Shown here: positions 52,965-64,000 of the stretch, piece by piece | How positions within the stretch are numbered: position 1 is the stretch's first letter | Layout of the letters: each line of letters opens with the position of its first letter | Assembly (NCBI GenBank): GCA_946811695.1 | Contig: OX328124.1 | Location: forward strand, 59,660,754-59,724,753 | Length of the DNA stretch: 64,000 nt | Direction: 5' to 3' | Source of the DNA: Gonocerus acuteangulatus | Lineage: Eukaryota > Arthropoda > Insecta > Hemiptera > Coreidae | Made by a program: the position numbers and the translations under genes | Notes under the pieces: model-generated | What the model was told of the DNA's origin: nothing | What the model saw: the letters and a program-made list of their open reading frames with translations, nothing else | Database searches by the model: none

Positions 52965-54819
52965 TTTTTCAGATTCGTAGCAGTAATAAATGGTTCAAAG
53001 AAAACTTTATTTCACATCCCATTGAATTGCTGATTCACGCTTAAATTTCTCCTCTTTTTTAAATAAAATCCAAATTCTGAGGCGTTGTTACTTTGTGCCT
53101 AAACATCCGCCGATGCATTCATGAGATAGTAGGGGGGGGGGTGGAGATCGTCAGGAAGTGGGGAGACCGGACTTCCGGAGCGGAACCCTCGTGTAATTAC
53201 AGGACCAGTAGAGGAATATCCGGACCAGAAACAAATTTCATGGCTTCTACCCCAGGCCCGCCCATCACCAGGACAAAGGGCCTTTTTACACTCGGCTGCT
53301 TGCTCGTTCAGACTCTTGTGAGCTTGTAGCTCCACCTCCTCAACCATTCAGCCTGAATCTGATTCTAATGTTGATTGGACGATCAAGCAAGTTCATTGAT
53401 TTGGAATAATCCATAAGATAACATTTCTTTGCTAATGATATTATTAATTCATTTTCTATAGCATCTCTTGTGGAAGATAGTATTTCTGCATATATCAAGC
53501 ACAAACGTATAATGGCGCTTGTAATTCATTATTAATGGTTTACTCTAGTAATATTATTTTACATTATTTTAAATATAAGAAGAAGGATTCAACATTACAA
53601 TATAGAGAAAATAAGCATGTCATACAGGAACAGTAGACACATTCCTCACCAAGATGGTTAGTATATATAATGCATTGCTGACCGTCTTTAGCACGCTGGA
53701 TTCCCATGCGGGAGAAACCAACACCATTATAAATATTAAACGTTTACTTACTTCATACTATTTCTTTTTTTAAACACAATAATCCAAGCCTTCTTTTTTC
53801 CCCTAAATACATATTTTAACTAATTAGTTCCTGACGATACGCAACTAGAAGAAAATGGTTACGCTCAACGGATACCTTGGATTAATAAATCAATCAATAT
53901 AAATCATTGTTATATAAATTCATAGCCTTTCATTAGGAAATCAATATTAATATGACTATAATAATGAAGTTCGACAGTAATTATACCCTATTCCGTTTTA
54001 ACGTTGCCCAATTCTGAACACTGATGAATTTAGATAAACGACAATAAAAATTGAATACGTTTAGCTAGAAAATTAGGCTCATATAACGTAAAGATGGTTG
54101 TTATTTTTTCACATTTCTCAGGTAAAATCTAATTTTTGAACGGGGTGTGCTATTGAGCCCGATGTCAAAAAAAGCTTGGTAGGCCCATTAGATTACAAGT
54201 GAAAAGTTTTTTAAAAAAAGAAGAAAGTTCTTCAGTTTTACTGATTACTCTCTAAAATAATTTTCCAAATAGACCACCAGTAATAATTTAATTTTAGACA
54301 AAAGTCCGTCACGCTAAAGCTGCATAATTAAGCTTTTAGCAAGGTAAGTAAACTATCGCTAATTCCTGACTAATTTCCTTGAAATAACCTACCTATATAA
54401 ATACAAAATAAACAAGAATACTTTCGCTCTTTTATATTTGTAAAATTGACAGCCGACACAATTATCCACTATTTATTTATATTTTTTTTCTTAAAGTCAG
54501 CCCCAACTTATATGACACCTGGTCCCTTAAAACAGATATTGCTTATTTCTTGAACCAGATGTCTACCGAGCTTCGTTGTAAGGAGGTAAAAATAAATACC
54601 GGTCCGAGAAAATTAATAATTTGATTTCTGGGTAAAACCGCATTTTTAATTTAGTTTATTCTTAGTCCACATTTTTCTTCTTAGATGAGCACAGTGTATA
54701 CACACGTACTGTTGGGGGAATATTAGTAATTTGTGTCCGGAGTACAACCCTTTTCAGATAGACCGATTTTGCACTAACGAACTCGTCCAACCGTTTTGTA
54801 TGGAAACGATGTATATCAA
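52965..54819. other. No recognisable gene
   Basis: Mostly AT-rich. A GC-richer block at 53100-53350 is open on both strands with no domain. Nothing assignable. Confidence 0.4.
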
Positions 54820-54930
54820 GTTTCATAGCAAAAAAAGTCCGACTCGCAGGAACTGCCTCATCTTAGCGCGGTTCCGTTCTTATCCCTAGTCTAATTTCGA
54901 AAGATTAAAATAGAAGCAGTTATTATTTTG
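54820..54930 (-). repeat. Family Y copy
   Basis: On the minus strand GGATAAGAACGGAACCGCGC then TAAGATGAGGCAGTTCCTGC, the best-preserved core in the window. Confidence 0.65.
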
Positions 54931-55078
54931 TTGAGAGGAGATCGTTGACCGTTGATTATGCAAGGTAGGGATTGTCCGGGTTCGGTCACTGCTACTTAAT
55001 AATACATACCCCATATATGTATGTATGTGGGCATATATATGTACATTTGTGTGCGTGTGTATGTGTATGTGTATATGC

Positions 55079-55258
<180 letters not shown>

Positions 55259-55319
55259 AGGTATATTTACATAGATATGTGCATATATTAGTGTTAAATA
55301 TGTCCTACTTGTATTTACA

Positions 55320-55358
55320 GCCCTGATGAAGGCTTGAAGTTCAAGCCGAAACGTCGGC
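55320..55358 (+). ncRNA. Hammerhead-like RNA core in a Penelope terminus
   Basis: GCC, CTGATGA, an extra A, stem GGCTTGA/TCAAGCC, GAAACGTC, GGC: the same core as 14686-14725 in opposite genomic orientation. See that entry for the caveats. Confidence 0.5.
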
Positions 55359-55584
55359 ACAATAAAACCATTTTTAGGATAAAATGTAGTTTTATTAAGT
55401 AGCAGTGACCGAACCCCGACAGTTATTATCTTGAAAGGTAGGATTTACAATCTTACCTGGAAGGGTCGGCAACACTAGAAACCGTCCCGCTAGTTACAAG
55501 GTCTTGGAATCTTGGAACCTGTTTTATTTTCGAATACATTATCCAACTATAAGCAATTAAAAAATAACAAGGAATTAAAAACAG

Positions 55585-56826
<1,242 letters not shown>

Positions 56827-56867
56827 AAAACAGAACCAAAATTATGGCCACAATCGTATTAACAGGA

Positions 56868-56872
<5 letters not shown>

Positions 56873-56931
<59 letters not shown>
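56873..56931. repeat. (TA)n microsatellite
   Basis: TA tract of about 58 bp just downstream of family X. Confidence 0.95.
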
Positions 56932-56934
<3 letters not shown>

Positions 56935-56964
56935 GTTTAGGTAGTGGTTAGCTAGGATTAAAAA

Positions 56965-57035
56965 AGATTGAAGTTCTTTCACGAGTGCAACCTCAATAGA
57001 AACATTCCTTCGGAAAGTTCTAAGAAGGATTTATT
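56965..57035 (-). repeat. Short dispersed repeat, copy 3 of 3
   Basis: On the minus strand CGAAGGAATGTTTCTATTGA then GGTTGCACTCGTGAAAGAAC, matching 8285-8370 and 60536-60602. Confidence 0.6.
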
Positions 57036-57939
57036 TATTTTCATAGATGTTGTCTACTTCCCGTATTGTGTAAAAAAGGCCCTTAACATTTAAAATAAAT
57101 ATTGAGAGATTTGCGTGGATCTGCTTCGTTGCCTAGACCTTAGAGAAAGGAATGCCTTTTCTTCAAGAGAAGCTAAAGTAAAATTAATTACACAATCCCT
57201 GTGTAAGTGGCAGTAAAGCTTACCGTTAGGTACGTCTGGGTTATTCTTAACTTCTTCCTATTCTCTGTCAGGGATTCATACTTTCTAGGACATTTTGAAT
57301 ACCGTTTTCCTTGAGCAAACGGTCAAAGATCAACAATTGGGCTAGGTAAACGAAATTAATCGTACAATCTGAACGATTTACAGCCTATACAACTAGTTTC
57401 GTTGAAAAACAACTAAAATGTGAACATTCACATTTTATCATGAAGTGGGGTTCAGGTCCTCTTCAAATTCACGAATGTTGCCCTGTTTCTCGAATTTCGT
57501 AATGCATGTTTCTCGTTAATTCGATAGGATATATGACATTCGTAGCAAGGAAGCAAAATTTTGTCGGCTAATGGGGAAATATTGCTGTTTAATGAACTCA
57601 GTATGTCTATTGTTTGACGAGTTTCAGGGCAAAATAATTAAAATAGTGGCCGCTATCGTGATATTAACGTAGCACATAAACTACGAGTTCCTATGATTCT
57701 GTGACATGAGAAAGGGGAAAGTTGTCACCTGCATAGGAGAAACCTATCCCTCGGGATCCATCACTAAACTCAGGACGAAGGTTCATTCACCTTTTTATGA
57801 GAGAACTTTATTGGCACATAAATCTCGGCAGTACTTTCACGTTCGTACTCTCTGTCTGCGATAACTACTTCCCTCTTCCAAAGCACTTGAACCAACCAAC
57901 AGAAGATATTTAGAAAATATTGGCTTCCGCAGAAATCCT
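57036..57939. other. No recognisable feature
   Basis: Unassigned AT-rich DNA. Confidence 0.4.
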
Positions 57940-58033
57940 GAGAAATGTCCGTATCGCAGGAACTCGGTCACACTAAAGCGTTTCTATAAAATTCGTATCC
58001 CTAGTGGAAAGCTTGGACCAGAAATATCTAATA
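57940..58033 (-). repeat. Family Y copy
   Basis: On the minus strand AAGCTTTCCACTAGGGATAC and GAGTTCCTGCGATACGGACA, a decayed family core. Confidence 0.5.
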
Positions 58034-58855
58034 ATAGCTGAATGCCCGTGCTTTGCCACGGCAGATAAGTAGTTTTTTTTTATTGCGTTAAATAATGTAT
58101 CATCAAAATTAACGCTACTATATAATTTTTTGCAGTTTATTATAGCATAGTACCCGTCATACTATACGTTTTATATCAATTAATATGTAATCAAAGATCA
58201 TAGATAACCAGTTATCTATAGGTTACCAGTAACAGCAGTGTAACCAATACAGGTTAAATTTTGTTGTCAATAATAAATAGACGTTAAAATTAAAAAAAAT
58301 ATGCTTCTCTGAAGTCATTTTGAAACAACCATTATATTTGCGAGCTTTACCAAGAAGTGCTCTGACTGGGGATGCTGATGGGTGAGGAGGCTGTGCAAGG
58401 ATTCGGAATATTATTACCTCGGATGGACCATCACCAGGAAAACACTATGGGGGAGAAGTTGAAATGAACCTCAATTAAAATGGTGATTTTATTCCTCATA
58501 GCGTAAACTCTATGAGGGGCAGTTTATTTCTAGTAATTAAAGGACTGCCATCATAGTTTAAATTAACTGCAATTAAAAATAATACTATGAAATAGACACA
58601 GTACGGTAAGAGCTGTTCTGTTATCGTCCTAGCAACGCATGCTGCCTAGGCGAGCATGCTCTCTTTAAAACTTAAAATTCAAACCCCTCTAAAAGTACTT
58701 AAATATTTGGATATAAAAAAAACTTTTTTAGGGAGTGTTTACACCCCAAAAGGAGTGTCAATGAAAAATTTCAAATTTTTCTATCGAGTGGTTTGGGCAG
58801 GGCGATGATAGGTCAGTGAGTGAGTGAGTGGTATTCGACAAATATATAGTAGATT
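58034..58855 (-). mobile_element. Helentron-like element, candidate
   Basis: On the minus strand the start TCTACTATATATTTGTCG, a (CACT)n-like stretch followed by GACCTATCATCGCC, and the end CCGTGGCAAAGCACGGGCAT then TCAGCTAT follow the layout of Helentrons in arthropods, with CTAT where CTAG is expected. GCACGGGC/GCCCGTGC-type hairpin sequence lies just before the end. No protein is encoded. Confidence 0.45.
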
Positions 58856-59553
58856 TGGATTTAAATCTTTTTGCTATTTTTTTTAAATTGACAAACTAAT
58901 TTTGCACTAAACTCACAGTAAAGCGAGATTATTAAACCAGAAAATACTCACACCACCTCTTAGACTTCCGCTTGATCAATAGCAAAATTCTGCTATTGAA
59001 AAAAATATTGCTTGTTTTATTTAGATATTTGGTTAATACGTTTGACCTTTTGTGAGTGAAATAGTCTGTTTATGTATGGGTTGTGTTTGAAGATTTGTAA
59101 TCTCGTGTATACCTAAGTAGTATCTTACAGCGAGAAATCGAGCGTGCTAATTATATTTCTTTGGTATTGGATAGTAAGAGAGTTTGATGACATCTATTGC
59201 GCAGGATTACTGAGGGAGAGACTTCATTTTGTAATAAGTATGTTTTGTAATTAAGTAATTGATTTGAATCTATAGCAGAAGGGCCTTTGCCTTGAGACTG
59301 CAAATTGGGTTTAACCTGAAAGCACCCAGTGCTAATCATAGTCCTGTGTTTGTCATTGTGTTCAGCATTTTGAATGTATTTGCTTGGCAGATGAGTATTT
59401 TACACATTCATAATCCAGAAGATCCCTGGTAACGCTGAACGTCTATCGATGCAACATAGAAGTTTAGCATTACTTTCTGCCTGTATCCCATTTTTCTTGG
59501 TTTGTTTTAGAAATGTCTGTGTTGTAAAAGTAAGTTGCTAGTTTATGTTTCAC
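58856..59553. other. No recognisable feature
   Basis: Unassigned. If the exon at 59554-59776 is real, this would be intron. Confidence 0.4.
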
Positions 59554-59776
59554 CTTTGTAAATAACACAGATTTTGTTTGGGTCGTCGAGAATTTCGTAC
59601 CAGTTCTGTTGCGTTCTGTCTTCGGGATTGTGCTTATTAAACAAATATAAAACGAGCACAATCTTTCCCGAAAGCAAATCTGACATCTTTGCAGTAGTAA
59701 AAACATTAACGTTCTTAATGTTGGCCTTGACAGTAGAAGCACCTATAATAAATAAAAAAAAAATTCCAAATTTCAT
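59554..59776 (-). CDS. Candidate first coding exon of a small secreted protein
   Basis: On the minus strand the ATG at 59774-59776 opens MKFGIFFLFIIGASTVKA, a well-formed signal peptide (one Lys, a hydrophobic core, cleavage after VKA). About 56 residues follow, ending in DDPNKICVIYK at a plausible splice donor (AAAG then GTGAAA, boundary 59554/59553). The peptide has ordinary amino-acid composition, unlike the low-complexity frames around it, but I do not recognise the family. Alternatively, a TTTATTTATTATAG acceptor ending at 59743 would make 59554-59742 an internal exon of exactly 63 codons; the hydrophobic stretch would then be partly intron. No downstream exon was found. Confidence 0.35.
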
Positions 59777-60535
59777 ATTAATCTATTTATTCATTTTGTT
59801 ATAATAATTTAACTATTTAACTTACAATGGCAATGTTTTTGGGATGAAGGAGAATATAATATTTTTTTTTTTTATTTATCAAGTTATGTATACGCATATG
59901 TCACGCTTCATTAGCTGCTAATTAAATCGCCGCGGAGCTGTCTTGTAATTAGATAGAAGTATACTTACAAAAAAGCATTTTTTCACATGAAGATACAAAT
60001 TTATTATTTAAATTAAAAAATTGGAAACAGCCCCGATTACAACCCCATTTTTTCAACATTACATGTTGTTAAACAGCGGCTCATCAGTTAAATCAATACA
60101 CAGAGCGTTATTATTATGCAGGGATAATCGTGGATGATGTAGACGTGGAACTGGGCCACGTCTGAAAATACTCCACGGTCGGATGGTTAAGCATGCTTTC
60201 CCCTTCACATAACAAGGGCGTCCGGCTGGTTAATGCAGGCTATTTCGGACTCATGAGGAAATTACAAAACCACAATGAAATATAGAGTGTATCCATTACC
60301 GTAGATAAATCAGATGCGGAAGTAGGGTAGAGGTTCTACTGGATCACGACATGAGCCAGGCAAGGCATAGAGAACGTGCAGAAACTTCAAGCAATCCTTA
60401 TAGTCTTCTCTTATGCAGCTCCCAACAAGAGTATAATTGTTGGGAAACTAACAATATTGCATGCAGAATTTCAGATGCATTCAGACTATTGCCATACCAA
60501 CGAACTTATCATCGCAATTTGCCGAGGATCTACTT
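59777..60535. other. No recognisable feature
   Basis: AT-rich upstream region. The block at 60110-60340 is GC-richer and has no repeat match in the window. TATAAC lies about 35 bp upstream of the candidate ATG on the minus strand. Confidence 0.35.
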
Positions 60536-60840
60536 TTAGCACTTTCCAAAGGAATGTAGCTATTCAGGTTGCACTCATGAAAGAAATGGTGAAATTCTCT
60601 CCGATTTTTATCTTCTAGTATCGTCGTTCGGGGGTTGAATTGGGGGGCCCAGATTGTCGCTTGGCCTGCCCACCCTTTAAGTAAATAATTAATCAATTAA
60701 TGGGTACCTGTTAAGGGAAAAATCAGGCGGATGTAGTACTGACTACACAATCTCCCTAGTGTGTCTTATGGTCAGAAATCAGATACCTCAAGATTATCTG
60801 CCCCTCTGGGCCCCTATGGCCTGTTACAGAACTGATTTTT
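60536..60840 (+). mobile_element. SINE family 1 body joined to the short dispersed repeat
   Basis: The dispersed repeat (60536-60602, GTAGCTATTCAGGTTGCACT) runs into the SINE body at GATTTTTATCTTCTAGTAT and on to the tail GGCCTGTTACAGAACTGATT. The tRNA-like head is absent, replaced by the dispersed repeat. Confidence 0.7.
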
Positions 60841-60846
60841 TTTTTA

Positions 60847-60847
<1 letters not shown>

Positions 60848-60882
<35 letters not shown>
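60848..60882. repeat. (TA)n microsatellite
   Basis: TA tract following the SINE tail after a T-run. Confidence 0.9.
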
Positions 60883-60883
<1 letters not shown>

Positions 60884-61543
60884 CAGGAGACAACTCTTCC
60901 GCCAGAGGACATTTCGTTTATCAATAAGAGAAAAATTGACCTCCGGTATTCACTTTGTAAAGAACATCACCACCGATGGCCAACTGTGGAAAGTCTTGCA
61001 CTAATTTCAGAAGATTTCATACACAAAGCTTATAGGACATGTTTTTTATGAATAAAACTTCAATAGCTGCATTTATTTTGAGTCTTCATTTGAATACATT
61101 CGCACAGAACAATATTTTTTTTAAATAAATAAAATATGAATGAAAGAATACATTTATTAATGATATCCTGTCGGAAGTTTCTCACGGACATGCACGTAGT
61201 TTTGTTGACAGGGATCCGACAGACACGGTATAGAAACCAGCTGACAGTGACATGTACACAGCGGGGCTAATGGAATTCTAACGACATGACATATAACATG
61301 TAACATAGTAGGCCACGCTTTCCACTCTTATTAGCTCTCTTAATAGGTACACTCTAGAGGATGCATTAGGCCGGCTTCGTCAAACACCGGAACGGTGTCA
61401 TCTACAGCTCACCTTCAATTATCTAATCAGAATACCCGAGGAACAACCAGGCTAGGGTGTGTAATGAATTCACGGTGACATGACCAAATAATTAATACTA
61501 TATTTTTAGTAGTCACGGCCGAGGAAAGGGAATACTGTGAAGT

Positions 61544-61544
<1 letters not shown>
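60883..61544. other. No recognisable feature
   Basis: The block at 61150-61470 is GC-richer and appears non-repetitive; no gene is supported. Confidence 0.4.
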
Positions 61545-61593
<49 letters not shown>

Positions 61594-61640
61594 ATGTGCA
61601 TGTAGCATTGTACTGTTCGTGTTATTTTTATTTATTCCAG

Positions 61641-61683
<43 letters not shown>
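61545..61683. repeat. Two (TA)n microsatellites
   Basis: Tracts at about 61545-61592 and 61644-61683 with 50 bp of other sequence between. Confidence 0.95.
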
Positions 61684-61687
<4 letters not shown>

Positions 61688-62112
61688 ATATGTTGCTCCA
61701 GGCCAAGTTCCGGCCAACGCATACTGTGTGTGTATTAGACGAAGTATTGGGGCCGATTTTACCCTCTCAGACCTTTGAATCAGTTAAAGATAATCTTATG
61801 ACTTTTTATACAAATATTTTAATAATCGATGTGAGTAAAATTGGAAAGTTTCATTATTCAAATCGAAGCGTTTCTGGCATATAGGCGATGGAAAATTGGA
61901 ATTTATACGACTTACTCGCTCATGAAAATTACTAGGCACTTCTCGGAAAGCTAGAGTCCTCAAAATTTGAAGGAACAAAATCGAAAAAAAATCTTAAAAA
62001 AGTTGTTTGAATCCGGGAGGGGACGTGCCTGTTTTGTACTCGGTGTTCGGAAACTCATCATTGAGGGTATCAAATACCTCGGTAAGAAGAAACAAAACTA
62101 AAGGAAAAAATC

Positions 62113-62115
<3 letters not shown>
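61684..62115. other. No recognisable feature
   Basis: Short open frames only. Confidence 0.4.

Positions 62116-62171
<56 letters not shown>
62116..62171. repeat. (TA)n microsatellite
   Basis: TA tract of about 56 bp. Confidence 0.95.
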
Positions 62172-62173
<2 letters not shown>

Positions 62174-62339
62174 TGCACAGTTTCATGCACAGAAAAATTT
62201 CGAGTAGAGTCATATTAAACAAAAAAATGTTTGTTGGAAAGTCGGAGGGGAGAAATGTGCGGAGCAGCTTGGTCTGATGACAGTCTGAGCACAAAGGAAA
62301 TCATACTTGTCAAAACAGTGTTAATTGTTCTTCGTGTAA

Positions 62340-62360
62340 TTATATATATATATATATATT
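62340..62360. repeat. (TA)n microsatellite, short
   Basis: TA tract of about 20 bp. ACGGTCAACGATCTC at 62428 matches a block of the Penelope terminus at 14800. Confidence 0.85.
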
Positions 62361-63920
62361 TAGATTATGTGTGTAATATATATAAATCCACGACCGAACC
62401 TTGATAAATTCTATTTTCGTATCACCAACGGTCAACGATCTCATTTAAGCATCTACGATTCATTGAGAGAATATGCCTCAAGACAACTATCTCCGTTCAG
62501 AACTAAAGTCTCTCCCATTACGGTACATTCTATTAGCTTTTAGAAACATACAAACAAGACACTAACAATATTAGCACTAATCACTCTGTTTACTAATGAT
62601 CTTAACAACCCTACAAACTAACGACAATCGTAAATTATAGAAGACCATAACAGTATTACAGAGAGGGTAAAACAAATACAACATTATTTAGTTGAAAGTA
62701 TTATGAAGTATGGCTGTACAGACGTTTATAAATTACAGAACTTATAAACGACGATAAAAATTTAATTATCCATCAGAATTTACACAGAGCAATAAAATAA
62801 CAGACGTACAAGGTTTGAGAGAAATCCTAGTGGAAAATAATATTTTAGATATCTGCACAAAGCAGACACGCAGTCGGTGAATGGTCTTCTTAATAAATAG
62901 CTCGTGAAAGAAAGACGTAGTGCTTACTGGAGTACAAATAGGGCATTCATGAATGTTATGACTCCCTCAGGATTTAAAAAGATCCTTATTTAACCGATTT
63001 TCATGATTTTTTAAATAATTTCATCTAGAATTATCTCTATGTAGTTTACTGGGCGATCTCATTTAACTTCTAAGAATCAGATCGTCAAGACATCTCAGGT
63101 TTCTATGTGTACGTTATTACTTTCTATCTTTAGGATGTTTTTAACGTATTTCATATAAATATATTTCTAGTTATTGTAAATTCATTTAAGTGCGAATTTG
63201 GCAATCGTTTTTTTAAAATTTAATTTTGATAAGCTTAAGACTTATTTTAGGCTGTCAGCCATTATAAAGTCGTTGTAAAAGTTTAAATTAATGAGTTACA
63301 GATTATCTTGTGCTAAGATTTTAGACTTAAGTACAATTTTCAATGAAGATATCAATATTTATTACAAAATAATCTTTAGAAAGAAACTGATTTCAAGCTA
63401 TAAGTATTTAATATGTTATATTTCTTTTAGAAAACGCTGTATGCTTTTATGTGTATATCAGTAGTGTATTAGAAGTGATAGTAACGTAGACTAACATTTT
63501 TATTTGATTGCTCTCTTTAATAAATACAAAATTATTCATATCGAAAGGCCGTTACAATCCAGAAAATTAACATATCAACTACCCTATGAGTTAAATAAAA
63601 AACGACTACGATTCTAATGTGAAATAAATTGGATATTATTGCTCAATAACTTCATTCGAAATTATAGTTGGAACTTTATTCGATAAATTCATCACAGAAA
63701 AATCGTACTTCAACATGAGTTGCGAGGATGATTAGGATTCTAGGCACGAGGTCATTAACAAATGCATTTTGCAACTTAATCTATTAAAAACCAATATATC
63801 TGTCCGTAGAGGGCTAAACTAAAAGCAGTATATTTATAAAATTAATTGAATTTCTTCTCATTCATTTGCAATTCAATAAGTGATTAGCATCTCCAATGAA
63901 GGAGGATGTCATTTAAACCG
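62361..63920. other. No recognisable feature
   Basis: AT-rich DNA with few repeats, apart from the short Penelope-like block at about 62428-62442. No gene is supported. Confidence 0.45.
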
Positions 63921-63985
63921 GTCGAGTATAAATTGCAGTCCCCTGCAGTGGTTGGAATTCTGCAGTTTTTTCTCAGTAATTGCAA
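63921..63985 (+). promoter_or_regulatory. Possible core promoter at the right edge
   Basis: TATAAATT at 63927-63934 in a locally GC-richer context (CGGTCGAG before, GCAGTCCCCTGCAGTGG after) is followed by CTGCAGTT and TCTCAGTAA, which resemble an arthropod initiator (TCAGT). The spacing from TATA to TCAGT is longer than usual (about 46-48 bp). Any gene would lie outside the window. Confidence 0.22.
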
Positions 63986-64000
63986 CTACTTCTTGTGTGA

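Overview
This is a eukaryotic, almost certainly arthropod, intergenic region. It is AT-rich, full of long (TA)n tracts, and has no dense bacterial-style coding. Nearly all recognisable content is transposable elements and their debris. The mix is a jockey-clade non-LTR retrotransposon, a Penelope-like element (PLE), piggyBac relics, hAT elements and MITEs, DINE-1/Helentron-type Helitrons and two tRNA-derived SINE families. The species cannot be named from the sequence. No complete host gene was found, only two weak exon candidates (17686-17940 plus, 59554-59776 minus) and a weak promoter candidate at the right edge.

Layout. 1-8.5 kb: a possible non-LTR tail, a hAT-like MITE (189-1352), a long dispersed repeat called family X (to 5262), a TIR element with a perfect 8-bp target duplication (6011-6720), a 31-bp minisatellite (7299-7800) and SINE pieces. 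8.5-20 kb: Penelope terminus relics, two decayed piggyBac elements (13105-14172 and 18711-19766), and a TIR element holding a 277-bp near-perfect palindrome. 20-27 kb: the core of the window, an intact two-ORF jockey element (20273-24616, minus) inside the 3' region of a decayed PLE (20108-27121, minus). The PLE carries RT and GIY-YIG domains and an inverted copy of its own RT segment at its 5' end.

28-31 kb: a nested palindromic repeat complex and a fold-back insertion flanked by 13-bp direct repeats. 32-49 kb: Helentrons, SINEs, an RT C-terminal relic with a hairpin end, a second copy of the MITE from 189-1352, and a hAT relic (41419-42788) inside another repeat. 49-64 kb: a hAT MITE, more family X, an inverted-repeat element at 52.4 kb, a Penelope terminus with a hammerhead-like core, a Helentron-like element, many (TA)n tracts, and largely featureless sequence to the end.

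How the parts act together: jockey ORF1 (zinc-knuckle Gag-like protein) and ORF2 (endonuclease plus RT) form one self-mobilising unit with a 4-nt stop/start overlap. The PLE would have used one RT plus GIY-YIG protein, now frameshifted. The MITEs, SINEs and Helentrons are non-autonomous. A recurring theme is fold-back (snap-back) structure at or inside insertions of unrelated families.
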